Source of the DNA: Bradyrhizobium sp. AZCC 1693 | GTDB taxonomy: Bacteria > Pseudomonadota > Alphaproteobacteria > Rhizobiales > Xanthobacteraceae | DNA: 64,000 bases | Assembly (NCBI RefSeq): GCF_036924745.1 | Contig: NZ_JAZHSD010000001.1 | Coordinates: forward strand, 1,984,001-2,048,000 | Direction: 5' to 3' | Part shown: positions 9,486 through 18,464 of the stretch, in pieces | Layout: the number at the start of each line of letters is the position of its first letter | Position numbering within the stretch: the stretch's first letter is position 1 | Made by a program: the position numbers and the translations under genes | Notes under the pieces: model-generated | The model's input: the letters and a program-made list of their open reading frames with translations, nothing else | What the model was told of the DNA's origin: nothing | The model's database searches: none

Positions 9486-10012
9486 ATGCGCTGCCCGCTC
9501 ATCATCGGCCTGTTGCTGCTCGCGTCAACCGACGCGGCCATGCCCGTTGACCTGTCCAGGGCATGCCACCGTCATTGACGGCGACACACTCGAAATTCAC
9601 GGGACGCGCATTCGCCTATGGGGCAGCGACGCGCCCGAAAGCACCCAGCTGTGCCGGGGAGCGGACAGCTTGCAGTATCGCTGCGGCGCGAAATCCGCGA
9701 ACGATCTCGACACATTCATCGCGAAACGGTCGGTGAATTGTATCCCGATCTCGCTGGATCGATACGGACGGACCCGTCGCGGCGTGTTCGGTGGCCGGAG
9801 CCGATCTCGGAGAATGGCTGGTCCGCAGCGGACTCGCGCTCGACTGGCCGCGGTATTCCAAAGGCAAGTACGCTGCGGCCCAGCGCGATGCCGAGCATGC
9901 CGGGCGTGGGATATGGGCGGGTGGCTATGTTGAGCCATGGCTCTATCGCGCATGCATTAGATCAAACGGACGCCCGGTGGATTGCTCGGATGATGCGAAC
10001 GCGCATCCCTGA
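9486..10012 (+). pseudogene. thermonuclease-family (SNase) protein, two frameshifts
   Basis: ATG 9486 opens a signal peptide (CPLIIGLLLLASTDAAMP). A shift near 9557 moves to a second frame with the staphylococcal-nuclease core HATVIDGDTLEIHGTRIRLW and GSDAPEST, up to SLDRYGRT. A shift near 9774, at a CCC run in the sequence acccgtc, moves to a third frame with VAGADLGEWLVRSGLALDW, then KGKYAAAQRDAEHAGRGIW. Joined, the pieces give a complete secreted SNase of about 175 residues with the catalytic Arg (RIRLW), Asp (IDGDT) and second Arg (DRYGRT). Both shifts are single-base events, so the gene is either recently inactivated or affected by sequence errors. Confidence 0.8.
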
Positions 10013-10128
10013 TTGGCGGGATAAGAAAAGGGGCAACTGTTGGGTTACCCCTTAATAGGAGTCGCCCGGTCTGCCGTTGTTCGCGAGTATCGGCACCATG
10101 CAGGCACTGATCGCCGAGAGCTACGACA

Positions 10129-10431
10129 ATGGCCAACGACCACCTTGTGCAGCCACCGCCCATCCTTCAGCAGGACAACAACAACCGCAAAATCGGCATC
10201 TGGACCGCAATCCTCCTGCTCGGACCGATTGCCGCTGCCATCGTTCTTGGAGCAGGAACGCGCATCTCTGAAGGCTTCGAACCGTTCACGAAATCGGCGA
10301 ATGAGCGCGTCTCCGAAAGTTTCGAAGATGTTAAGGGCATCGCCCCCGTCTCCGACGAACTGAAGTACGCGCTGGCGTCGCTGAGCCAGAGCGCGCAGAA
10401 GCCGCCGGTTCAGGCCGAAGGCAATGAATGA
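10129..10431 (+). CDS. small single-pass membrane protein, unknown function
   Basis: The 100-residue product has a short hydrophilic N-terminus (MANDHLVQPPPILQQDNNNR), one membrane helix at about residues 22-44 (KIGIWTAILLLGPIAAAIVL) and a charged C-terminal domain of about 55 residues. That topology would place the C-terminal part in the periplasm if the N-terminus is cytoplasmic. The family is not recognised. It stands alone between two damaged genes for secreted proteins (9486-10012 and 10633-11060). Confidence 0.6.
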   Translation: MANDHLVQPPPILQQDNNNRKIGIWTAILLLGPIAAAIVLGAGTRISEGFEPFTKSANERVSESFEDVKGIAPVSDELKYALASLSQSAQKPPVQAEGNE

Positions 10432-10632
10432 CCCTGTCGATCAATTTTGGCCTGCCAATATCTCTTGGAAGGCATAGCGCAGGTGAAGCGCGGCCACGCA
10501 CTTTGCGTGGCTCGGATGCAACTAAGTTCATCGTGATGCTGGCTTCCTGGCGCTCTGCTGTTTTGACGGTTCACCCATATTTGCGAAGCTGAGTTGATCC
10601 GACTTGGAAGTGGCACGTTTGAGCTCGCTACG

Positions 10633-11060
10633 ATGAGACCCAACGGGATTATCGCAGCAAGTACAATATTTGCCGCTCTCCTACTCCAGTCGGTCGCAGC
10701 CAGAAGCGCTCATGACGAGGCTGGCAAGATCACCACTCGAAATGCGACCTATACGATCATAATCCCGCACGAGAGTTACGGCGCGCCATGGCGCGTCTAC
10801 CGAAATAAGAAAAGTTCTTTTGTCCCACGGAACAGGCGGAGTTCGGCATTCCCGTCGGGACTAAGAACTACGACCTCATTCCATTGATTGCGAGCCCAAG
10901 CGGTTCGGGGAATAGATGGTGGGATTATTCGCTCATTGTTGAACGAGGCGAGCACGCCAGCATTAAAGCGCTAGTCGATGGATGCTTTGCAGATAGCTGT
11001 AAAATTCGCGCTACGCAGGTGAACCATGCAGCGGATGATGTCCGCTTTCACGTTGGGTGA
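10633..11060 (+). pseudogene. secreted hypothetical protein with a single-base frameshift
   Basis: ATG 10633 gives a signal peptide (IIAASTIFAALLLQSVAARS) and a mature start, ending the first frame in YGAPWRVYRNKK. Adding one A to the AAAA run at 10810-10813 continues the protein in a second frame: KFFCPTEQAEFGIPVGTKNY, then GNRWWDYSLIVERGEHASI and VDGCFADSCKIR, to a TGA at 11058. The continuity of sense on both sides of an A run shows one ancestral gene of about 142 residues. Three cysteines suggest a periplasmic disulfide-bonded fold. The family is unknown. The shift may be a true inactivation or a homopolymer sequencing error. Confidence 0.65.
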
Positions 11061-11419
11061 TCCGAGGGGTCGAAAATAACCGCTCACTTTAACGCAGGTG
11101 TTCTGTCGATCAGAAACGCAGGATAAACCTGAGAGAGCCCCTAAATGCTGAGACGTGCACGCGACTGTTCGAGGCGCTGCAGGAGTGTAGCAAACCGTCA
11201 AACCAAAGCGACTGCCGTTCAGAATACTCCTCAGCAAGTCAGTCGATTAACTTCTTTTTCGCGGGAATAGAAAACGACTGTCCCGGATTTTCGAGAAAGA
11301 AGTTTGATCAAGCGTGTCGAGCCGCCAGCATCGACCGGCGAACCGTCGGACGACAAGAAGTCGATCGATTATTTGTGGCCGGGATTTCGAAGCGCGCTAT
11401 TTCATGATTGGGGGATGAG
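11061..11419. other. 359-base gap upstream of the DUF2142 gene
   Basis: No gene, RNA or clear inverted repeat is visible. Short frames on both strands lack codon structure. The last 100 bases presumably hold the promoter of the rightward membrane-protein gene at 11420; no convincing -35/-10 pair stands out. Confidence 0.4.
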
Positions 11420-12880
11420 ATGCTGCAAGGCGCCTCCGTGCACAAGCCTGATGCCGCCCAGAGCGCGCTGTCACGCATCGGGAGGCGATTTGGGAGTTGG
11501 CCGGCAATCGTCTTTGCCTTGCTCTCGCTTTCCTTCGGATCGGCCATCATCGTTGTCAATCCGCCACTACGCGGGCCGGACGAGATATCGCATTTTCTGC
11601 GCATTTATTCGTACACACGAGGCGAGCTTCTGCCCGTCACCGAGATCAATGGCCGCAAGGGAGTCTTTGTGGAGCCCGTCCTCTACGAACGGCTACATTT
11701 CTTCAAGGACGCAGGGGAACGGTTCGCCAGGTATAGAGACGCGGGATTCCGCTACGGCCAAGTCATGGTCGAGTATCATAACATCATCATCGGCGCGAGA
11801 GATGATGAGGCCGCACAAACGCCTGTGTTCGCGCCGTTCGCCGGCACAGAGGGCTATAGTCCGGTGGCCTATGCTCCTTATATACTCGCGGTAGCTATCG
11901 GACGTCTGCTCAGCCTCGATTTACCCGAACTGCTGTTCCTGATGCGCTTCCTCGGCCTGGTCGTTTTCACGGCGGTAACGTCCTACGCCATCGCAGTCAC
12001 TCCGGCCCTCCCATGGGCGTTCGTGTTGATCGCGATGCTGCCGGTATCGCTCTATAACCGCGTTGTTCTTAGCGCGGACGGTGCGGCGCTCAGCTATGCG
12101 CTGGTGATCACCGCACTCTGCTTCAGAGCCGCATTGAATCCCTCTGGCGGGAGCGTCTGGGAGCGCTCGCTATGGATGACGCTATGTGTACTCGCCAAAC
12201 AGCCGCAGATTGTTTTCGTACTGTTGGAGTTGATGTCCGGCCGGCTCGGGGAGCTCCTTGGCCGGTGGAAGAGCATTGCGATCGTGGTACTGCCTGGCGT
12301 TATCCTGTCGCCGCTGTGGGTGATCGGAGTCTCAGCGGATGTAGCGGCGTGGCGTGTCCGCGAGGGACACGAATATCCATTAGAGCAGTTTGATCCGTTG
12401 TGGAAACTCGCTTACATGTGGGAGCATCCATTTCATTTCCCGCTGGCGACATGGACGGCTCTGCGCGAATGGGGCGCCCCGCTGTGGCCGGAACTCATTG
12501 GCATCCTGGGCTGGCAGGACATTGTGCTTCGGCCCTGGACTTATATCGTGCTCACGGCCCTCCTCCTGCTTGTCCCGCTGCAAAAACTGCCGCTGGGTGG
12601 AACGCGTGCGCGCGTAGCGATCGTGACAGGCTTTGCCGTCCTCAGCTACTCTGTGTTGGTTTATCTGATTTTTTTCCTCACCTACACGCCTGTCGCTTCG
12701 CCCCATGTCTTGGGCGTTCAAGGACGTTACTTCGTCATCGTCCTGCCCATGGCTGCGATCTTCATGGCCTCGCTGATCAACCTCGAATTACCGTGCGGCG
12801 TGCCTGCGTTGGTGGCGATTACCGGCTCAATGATTGTAGGAGTCACATCCGTGGACGCGGTGCTGAAAGCGCACTGGTGA
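11420..12880 (+). CDS. DUF2142-family polytopic membrane protein
   Basis: The 486-residue integral membrane protein has about ten or eleven hydrophobic segments, a first periplasmic loop with the family block VNPPLRGPDEISHFLRIY, and a second motif in SLYNRVVLSADGAALSYAL. The PPLRGPDE-x-x-H-F block (usually P-PDE-x-x-H) is the hallmark of DUF2142, a GT-C-like glycosyltransferase group thought to use lipid-linked sugars at the outer face of the inner membrane; the acidic PDE pair is the likely catalytic or metal site. ATG 11420 is preferred over TTG 11408 because GGGGGA lies 5-8 bases upstream. No other cell-surface sugar genes are adjacent, so the acceptor is unknown. Confidence 0.82.
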   Translation: MLQGASVHKPDAAQSALSRIGRRFGSWPAIVFALLSLSFGSAIIVVNPPLRGPDEISHFLRIYSYTRGELLPVTEINGRKGVFVEPVLYERLHFFKDAGERFARYRDAGFRYGQVMVEYHNIIIGARDDEAAQTPVFAPFAGTEGYSPVAYAPYILAVAIGRLLSLDLPELLFLMRFLGLVVFTAVTSYAIAVTPALPWAFVLIAMLPVSLYNRVVLSADGAALSYALVITALCFRAALNPSGGSVWERSLWMTLCVLAKQPQIVFVLLELMSGRLGELLGRWKSIAIVVLPGVILSPLWVIGVSADVAAWRVREGHEYPLEQFDPLWKLAYMWEHPFHFPLATWTALREWGAPLWPELIGILGWQDIVLRPWTYIVLTALLLLVPLQKLPLGGTRARVAIVTGFAVLSYSVLVYLIFFLTYTPVASPHVLGVQGRYFVIVLPMAAIFMASLINLELPCGVPALVAITGSMIVGVTSVDAVLKAHW

Positions 12881-13174
12881 TGTGGGCCAGGGACGGACAT
12901 GTGCAGTACTCGTCCCTTAGGTCTGCTCCGGGTCAAACTCAGAAGTCTGAGTGCGCAACTGGGAAGTCCGCTTTGCCCTCAACAACGGGCATCGTCAGCC
13001 AGACCTGTCAGGTCCGAAAACCTGCACAGTAACGGACATTGACGAGGGCGTGCGCGATGTCTGTTTCGTGCACAATACCGGACTTGGCCGCTGCGATCAC
13101 CTGATCGATTTCGCGCCTTACCGCAAATGCACAGCGGACCAAGCTATCTGATTTGCTCGTGACGCAACGCCGCG
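12881..13174. other. degenerate intergenic sequence
   Basis: This stretch contains a short palindrome (CTCAGA-AG-TCTGAG, about 12939-12952) and short open frames without family resemblance. It resembles the mutated intergenic filler seen elsewhere in the 12.9-22.8 kb region. I see no supported gene. Confidence 0.35.
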
Positions 13175-13417
13175 TCAGCGACGACGCGGCCTAGCAGGAA
13201 TTCTCAGGACGGCGGCGTTCGCGAGATAAGGATTGGCCCCGCAGTAGGCCGTGCGACCCGATGCGCTAGCCTGACATTGCTGGTAGCTGGTGAATCCACA
13301 ATCGCCCGCGCCAGCGTAGTCGTCGCCTTGCAGGCAATACTCGCTGGCTGCGAGCGGGGTTACGCCAGTTGCGAAGATGGTCGCAGACGTCGCGAGGACA
13401 AGAAAGACGGTACGCAT
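13175..13417 (-). CDS. DUF3551-family secreted small protein
   Basis: The 80-residue product begins with a signal peptide (MRTVFLVLATSATIFATGV) and has the mature pattern EYCLQGDDYAGAGDCGFTSY, then QCQASASGRTAYCGANPY. This is the DUF3551 signature (YC.Q......CGF.S..QC.A..SG....C..NP.) found in many copies in Bradyrhizobium. The four cysteines probably form disulfides in the periplasm. Function is unknown for the family. It is a stand-alone gene. The arginine- and proline-rich last residues (RIPARPRRR) are a common ending in this family. Confidence 0.85.
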   Translation of the reverse strand: MRTVFLVLATSATIFATGVTPLAASEYCLQGDDYAGAGDCGFTSYQQCQASASGRTAYCGANPYLANAAVLRIPARPRRR

Positions 13418-13798
13418 TTTTCTCTCCCACGTTGAAGTGCCCCACTTGACGGTGGGTCCAAACGCGCGGGGTCTATGTGAACCGGCTCACGTCGGCGGAT
13501 GCAAATTTTTGAGATCGAACGCGCAGATGTGTAAGGAAGCCTGTCAAGTCCGAGTTGGGTTCAGTTGCTGACTCATGCGGTGCAACATGGCTCTCAGTTC
13601 ATGCCTTCCGCCGGTCGTGCAACTGATGTAGCCTGATCATTGAGCTGCCGAGCGGGACGTGCCGAAGTCCCTTTTATCTTAGCCGCAGCGCTCATGCCGT
13701 CGGCAGGCGCGCATCGAAATCAAACCGACGTCTGCGTTTGCGGGCTCCCGTGCGGCTCCGCAGGGGCTCCGCATGCCAGCAGCTTGTGGAGGTCCGCC
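13418..13798. other. 381-base gap
   Basis: No coding region with family support is seen. A 60-codon frame in the upstream half has no ribosome-binding site. The last part precedes the Bug-receptor pseudogene and contains GTGGAGGT (13786-13793) about six bases before its ATG, a plausible ribosome-binding site. Confidence 0.4.
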
Positions 13799-14764
13799 AT
13801 GAAAGTTCCCCGCCGTCAATTCCTGCATCTGGCAGCGGCCGCTGCCATGCTTCCGGCATTATCCCGGCTCGCTTGCGCGCAGAGCTAGCCGACGCGACCG
13901 GTGCACCTGCTCGAAGGCTTTGGCGCCGGCGGTGCACCTGACATCGTCGCGCGATTGATCGGTCAATCGCTGTCGGAGCGACTTGGACAGTCATTTGTTA
14001 TCGAGAATCGCAGTGGCGCTACCGGCAACATCGCCACTGAGGCAGTCGTGGGGACATCCCCGGACGGCTACACGCTGCTGTTGGTTGCCACGCCAAATGC
14101 GATAAATGCGACCCTACTCAAGCTCAACTTCGACTTCATCCGCGATATCGCGCCGATCGCAGGTATCGTGCGTGTGCCCTTGGTCATGGAGGTACACCCA
14201 TCGGTTCCCGCCAAGACAGTCGCGGAGTTCATCGCCTACGCGAAAGCCAATCCCGGCAAGGTCAATATGGCGTCAGCCGGGACCGGATCTACGACCCATT
14301 TGGCCGGCGAAATGTTCGAAACGATGGCCGGCGTCGATCTCTTTCACGTGCCTTATCGGGGCGCGCAGGTATTTCCTGCCCTTCTCACCGGCGAAGCGCA
14401 TGTCTACTTTGGCCCGCTCATCGATCGAATATGTCAGGGCCGGCAATTTCCGCGCCTTGGCGGTAACGACGGTGGCGCGGTCGCCAATATTGCCGGACGT
14501 TCCAGCTCTGGGCGAAATCTTGCCCGGTTACGAGGTAAGTGCATGGTTCGGCATCGGCGGTCCAAAGCGCACGCCGGAAGAAGTCATCGAAAGCTGAACA
14601 AGGAAGTCAACGTCAGCATCGCCGATCCGAAACTCCAAGCGCGGCTTGCCCATCTGGGCGGCACGGCTCTTGGCGGGTCGCCCGCCGACTTCGCCAAACT
14701 GATCTCCGACGAGGTCAAGAAGTGGAGCAATGTGATTCTGGCGGCCAATATGAAACGGGAATGA
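13799..14764 (+). pseudogene. tripartite tricarboxylate (Bug-family) receptor, one nonsense and two compensating frameshifts
   Basis: ATG 13799 opens a Tat-like signal (KVPRRQFLHLAAAAAMLPAL). TAG at 13886 interrupts it directly after the signal cleavage region. The mature receptor then reads VHLLEGFGAGGAPDIVARLI, SLSERLGQSFVIENRSGATG and LFHVPYRGAQVFPALLTGEA, all typical of TctC/Bug proteins. Near 14420 the sense moves to another frame (SIEYVRAGNFRALAVTT, then LPDVPALGEILPGYEVSAWF). Near 14594 it returns (KLNKEVNVSIADPKLQARLA). Total length equals a normal receptor of about 320 residues. No TctA/TctB membrane genes adjoin it. The preserved family sequence between the two shifts shows the lesions are recent. 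Confidence 0.88.
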
Positions 14765-14866
14765 CCAGCAGGGAGCTGCCGCACTTCGGGATTTCGGCCG
14801 GCCGATGTCGGCTCAGGGTCATTCGCGTCGGTTTGGCCGCGTACCGACGACTTCCGCTCTACCCCT

Positions 14867-15084
14867 GATATTGTTGCAAAGTCGAAAATCGAACAACCGA
14901 AAAAATCTCGTGAAGGTTGATCTTTGGACTCCTCTGCTGTTGCGTCGCCTTTTAGAGCCACCTCGGAGGTCCGTGATCGATCCTGGCTAAAACGATATGG
15001 TCCCTCACGCCGCCGCGCGTAAAACGCATCAGCGGCTCTAAGAATTTTCGCTCGTCACGCCAAAAAGACTTTTGCAACAATATC
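14867..15084. repeat. 218-base MITE-like unit with 17-18 bp terminal inverted repeats
   Basis: The left end reads gatattgttgcaaagtc (14867-14883) and the right end gacttttgcaacaatatc (15067-15084). The reverse complement of the right end matches the left end with one extra A. The enclosed ~180 bases have no convincing gene. Short length, terminal inverted repeats and lack of a transposase fit a non-autonomous element mobilised by an IS whose ends resemble the TTGCAAAAGTC motif common in rhizobial IS elements. No clear target duplication is visible next to the ends (flanks are ctacccct and cccctaag, so the repeat may extend by a few C/G bases). It lies about 150 bases left of the IS91-like element. 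Confidence 0.5.
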
Positions 15085-15280
15085 CCCCTAAGAACAGACA
15101 TCGTTACCGTGCGTCGGCATGTCTCAAAGGGCCAATGCACTAAATCGCTGCGCGATAGCCCGCTGCGCGGGGAGCCCGACCGCGAGCACGGTAGCCGGGG
15201 TCAAGATCGTCGATAGCGCGCGGGTCGCCCTGTCTTGAAGATCGAGGTGTCGTCAACCTCATTCAAGACAGGAGTTTCCT

Positions 15281-16201
15281 ATGAGTACGGATGCTGTCAG
15301 CCCGCTGCGCCAGCGCATGATCGAGGACATGAATGCGCGCAAGCTCTGTGCGGGCACGCAGAGAGGCCATATCAGCAGTTGCAAGCGGTTCGCGGCGTTT
15401 GTGAAGCAGTCCCCCGACACGGCCACACTTGAGGACATCCGCCGCTTCCAGCTGCACCTGGCCGAGACGGGCGCGAGCATCTGCAACCGCAACCGCATCA
15501 TGACCGGGTTGCGGTTCTTGTTCCGCGTGACGCTGCGCCGATTGGACCTTGCGGCCGAGATCTATCATCTCCGCGAGCCTCAGAAGATCCCGCTGGTGAT
15601 GAGCCAGGATGAGACGCGGCGCCTGCTGGCCGTCGCCGGCAGCCTCAAGGCCCGCCTCCTGCTCAGCCTCGGCTATGGCTGCGGGTTGCGCGCCGGCGAG
15701 GTGGTGCGGCTCAAGGTCAAGCATATCGACAGCGCGCAGAAGATCATTCGCATCGAGCAGTCCAAGGGGCGCAAGGACCGTAATGTCATGCTGTCGTCAA
15801 AGACGCTCGATCTGTTGCGGCAATGGTGGAAGGCGCGCCCATCGCGTCACGATGCGCAAACGCCCGTGCCGGAACGCTGGCTGTTTCCCGGCACCAGGGC
15901 CGGCAAGCCCATGACCACCCGCCAGCTCAACCGCCTGTTTCATGAGGCGGCCGATGCGGCCGGGATCAGGAAGGGCGTGACGCTGCACGCGCTGCGCCAC
16001 AGCTTCGCGACCCACCTGCTGGAGGACGGCACCGATATCAGATTCATCCAGGCGCTGCTGGGTCACGACAAACTGGACACGACGGCGCGCTATACCCGTG
16101 TCGCCACCGGCATGATCGCGGCGATCGAAAGCCCGCTCGACCGGCTGTCGCAGCCTCGCAAGAGACCCAGGAAGAGCAGGAAGAACCCGCCGCCGGCGTA
16201 A
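15281..16201 (+). CDS. site-specific tyrosine recombinase of the IS91-like element
   Basis: The 306-residue XerD-like recombinase has an N-terminal SAM-like core-binding domain (residues 10-95) and a C-terminal catalytic domain with all usual residues. These are Arg in GCGLRAGEVVRLKVKHID, Lys in EQSKGRKDR, the H-x-x-R box in LHALRHSFATHLLEDG, His in IQALLGHDKLDTT, and the Tyr nucleophile in TARYTRV. Such recombinases precede the transposase in many IS91-type elements of Rhizobiales and may assist resolution or excision. ATG 15281 follows the sequence aggagtttcct. The basic C-terminal tail (QPRKRPRKSRKNPPP) may bind DNA non-specifically. Confidence 0.92.
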   Translation: MSTDAVSPLRQRMIEDMNARKLCAGTQRGHISSCKRFAAFVKQSPDTATLEDIRRFQLHLAETGASICNRNRIMTGLRFLFRVTLRRLDLAAEIYHLREPQKIPLVMSQDETRRLLAVAGSLKARLLLSLGYGCGLRAGEVVRLKVKHIDSAQKIIRIEQSKGRKDRNVMLSSKTLDLLRQWWKARPSRHDAQTPVPERWLFPGTRAGKPMTTRQLNRLFHEAADAAGIRKGVTLHALRHSFATHLLEDGTDIRFIQALLGHDKLDTTARYTRVATGMIAAIESPLDRLSQPRKRPRKSRKNPPPA

Positions 16202-16213
16202 CGGCCGGGAGCT

Positions 16214-17434
16214 GTGTCGCGTCCAGCGCTGGAGGTCGCGGATATCTTGCGCGACCACGGGGCGGCGTGGCGGCGCGCCAATGCGGGCCACGTCAGTCTC
16301 GGCCAGCTGAAAGTCATGAGTGCGATCGAGCGCTGCCGCACGGCGGCGCTCGGCGGCCATGTGGCGCGCTGCGAGAACGAGACCTGCGCCCACACCGTCA
16401 TCGCCTACAACAGCTGCCGCAACCGGCACTGCCCCAAGTGCCAGGGCGCTGCGGCCCGCGAGTGGCTGGCCGAGCGCGAGGCCGATCTCCTGCCGGTGCC
16501 GTACTTTCATGTGGTGTACACGCTGCCGGCGCAGATCGCCGACATCGCCTATCAGAACAAGGCGGTGATCTACGACCTGCTGTTCAAAGCCTCGGCGGAG
16601 ACCACGCTCACGATCGCGGCCGATCCCAAGCATCTCGGCGCTCGCATCGGCTTCATGTCGGTGCTGCACACATGGGGTTCCGCGCTGACGCATCACCCGC
16701 ATGTCCACATGGTCGTGCCGGGTGGTGGCCTGTCGCCGGACGGATCGAAGTGGATCGCGTGCCGACCACGCTATTTTTTGACCGTGCAGGTTCTCTCGGC
16801 GTTGTTCCGCAGGCTGTTTCTGGAGATGCTGGTCGCGGCTCACCACGCCGGCCGCCTGCAGTTCTTCGGCGAGCATGCGCGGCTCGCCGATAAGGCTGCA
16901 TTCGCTGCCTATCTGACGCCACTGCGCGAGATCAATTGGGTGGTCTACGCCAAAGAGCCGTTCGCCGGGCCCAGGCAGGTGTTGCGCTATCTGTCGCGCT
17001 ACACCCACCGCATCGCGATCTCCAATCGCCGGCTGCTGTCCGCCGACGAGAACGGTGTCACCTTCAAGTACAAGGACTATCGGATCGAGGGGCCCGCCCG
17101 CTACAAGGCGATGACGCTGGCGACCGACGAGTTCATCCGGCGCTTCCTGATCCACGTGCTGCCGAAGGGCTTCCATCGCATCCGACACTATGGCCTGCTC
17201 GCCAACGGCGCCCGAGCCGCAAACATTGCGCACGCGCGCCAGCTGCTCGCTCAGCCGGCGCGCCCTAAAGAACCCGAGACGCCCGAAGCCGCGATCAACG
17301 AACCCCGCGTGCTGCCGCGTCCATGCCCGTGCTGCGGCGCCCGCATGATCGTCATCGAGACTTTTGAGCGCGGCTGCGAGCCGAAGCACCGCCCCACACC
17401 GGCGCCGGCGCCGATCAGGATCGACACATCATGA
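16214..17434 (+). CDS. IS91-family HUH transposase
   Basis: The 406-residue rolling-circle transposase starts at GTG 16214, 12 bases after the recombinase gene. The N-terminal zinc-binding part has CENETCAH and then CRNRHCPKCQG. The HUH site is HHPHVHMVVPGGG at about residues 160-172. The paired catalytic tyrosines sit in VLRYLSRYTHRIAISNRRL at about 255-273. A C-terminal CPCCGAR finger (about 375) completes the usual architecture. The length matches the family (about 370-420 residues). All catalytic residues are present, so the element should be capable of transposition. Confidence 0.93.
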   Translation: MSRPALEVADILRDHGAAWRRANAGHVSLGQLKVMSAIERCRTAALGGHVARCENETCAHTVIAYNSCRNRHCPKCQGAAAREWLAEREADLLPVPYFHVVYTLPAQIADIAYQNKAVIYDLLFKASAETTLTIAADPKHLGARIGFMSVLHTWGSALTHHPHVHMVVPGGGLSPDGSKWIACRPRYFLTVQVLSALFRRLFLEMLVAAHHAGRLQFFGEHARLADKAAFAAYLTPLREINWVVYAKEPFAGPRQVLRYLSRYTHRIAISNRRLLSADENGVTFKYKDYRIEGPARYKAMTLATDEFIRRFLIHVLPKGFHRIRHYGLLANGARAANIAHARQLLAQPARPKEPETPEAAINEPRVLPRPCPCCGARMIVIETFERGCEPKHRPTPAPAPIRIDTS

Positions 17435-17562
17435 GACCATCGCCGCCGATCAACGACCGCAGTGACAAGCGCCATTCTGGCCGGCTCTCAGCCGGCAGCG
17501 CCCACGCTCGCATCGCTGTGCTGGATTCACCAGCAGTCGCGCGACCAATCTTGTCGCGCGAC

Positions 17563-18072
17563 GCGCAGATCGCTCGTTCATACCGACGCACACCCCTACG
17601 CGTGGCAGAAGCCCGATCATCGCAACCGCTCCGGTCCAGTCTTCTCAGGCCCGAGCCCGCCGCAAAATCCCCATAGCGCCCGCTGCACCGTCAGCGCCCC
17701 ACCTCCCGCGATTTCGTGCCTTGGCGCTTTTCGGACGCCGGCTGTCCGAGCGTGGAGATGGTCTCGGCATGCCGGCATCCGAAAACCTGCACAAATGCGG
17801 TCGTGGGTTGAAGCGCAGCTGCTGCCTCCTCAGCCGAAGCATGGCGAAACTAGCAAACAAAAACTGAAGCCTGTGGAGACATCCGGACGCGTTCCGGGCA
17901 GTCGAGCTGATCCCCTGCGGCCATGGCCGAGCTCGACCCGCCGCTATTCTCGCGACGGTTGGCCGTAGTTCTTTGATGGCAGCGGGAACCTCCGAGCAGA
18001 CCTGCCACCGCGGGCGTTACGGCCAACCGAACGCGGTAGTTCGATCAGCCCGTACGCGCCGAACGCTTCGCA
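17563..18072. other. gap with a long perfect inverted repeat
   Basis: No gene is supported between the IS91-like element and 18073. The segment contains a perfect 12-base inverted repeat, cggttggccgta at 17956-17967 and tacggccaaccg at 18018-18029, with a 50-base spacer. A long spacer argues against a simple terminator; it could be a relic of a mobile-element end. Open frames on both strands (for instance 17462-17968) have no family resemblance. Confidence 0.45.
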
Positions 18073-18414
18073 TTGGAGGCGTTCAGCGGCACGTCAGGGA
18101 AACTCGTGGATGCTTTTTCAGGGCGTTGGGCTGGGGAGGTAGCTTTCTCGCCAGAAAGACGCGTCTCGGCCGCCACCGCCGACGAGGAAAAGGGCTTCCA
18201 ACGAGCGAAGCAGGTCTTCGTCTCGTCGACGGTCAGCTTTGCCGCCTCCCCTACTACAAATGGCTCCACGCAACACGAGGGCAACACGGCCTTTCCCGCT
18301 TCGTTCGCGTCGGAGTGGGATACAGATACCATCGGCCTGATCGTGCTCGTCGTCGTGTTGATGATCTTTTTTGTCGCCGCCAAGCTGTCAGAGATTCATC
18401 ACCCGCAGGACTAA
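18073..18414 (+). CDS. possible small protein with C-terminal membrane anchor
   Basis: The frame of 113 codons from TTG 18073 ends with a hydrophobic helix (IGLIVLVVVLMIFFVAAKL) and a short charged tail (SEIHHPQD). The preceding part is serine- and alanine-rich with no domain I know. No Shine-Dalgarno sequence is visible and TTG is the only usable start after a stop at 18037, so the gene call is weak; the clean hydrophobic segment is the main support. Confidence 0.35.
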   Translation: MEAFSGTSGKLVDAFSGRWAGEVAFSPERRVSAATADEEKGFQRAKQVFVSSTVSFAASPTTNGSTQHEGNTAFPASFASEWDTDTIGLIVLVVVLMIFFVAAKLSEIHHPQD

Positions 18415-18464
18415 TTGCCGCCTTAACCCCAGTAGACCCTACTCACTTGATTGGGGTCGGCGTC

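Larger units (their letters stand above)
15232..17562 (+). mobile_element. IS91-family element with tyrosine recombinase and HUH transposase
   Basis: The unit contains two intact rightward genes separated by 12 bases. A hairpin lies at the left end: gtcttgaa (15232-15239) and ttcaagac (15262-15269) are perfect arms, with inner GGT/ACC pairs. Two copies of the palindrome gtcgcgcgac (17536-17545 and 17553-17562) lie at the right side. IS91-type elements move by rolling circle, have hairpins rather than inverted repeats at their ends and make no target duplication, so the exact borders cannot be fixed here. Both genes are undamaged, in contrast to nearly every neighbour, which suggests a late arrival in the decayed region. 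Confidence 0.7.

Noticed and set aside
12951..13151. 66-codon plus-strand ORF
   Set aside because: No family pattern and no ribosome-binding site; lies in degenerate intergenic sequence.
15797..17389. 530-codon minus-strand ORF
   Set aside because: It is antisense to the IS91 recombinase and transposase genes, which have complete catalytic motifs; the long frame is a GC-content artefact.
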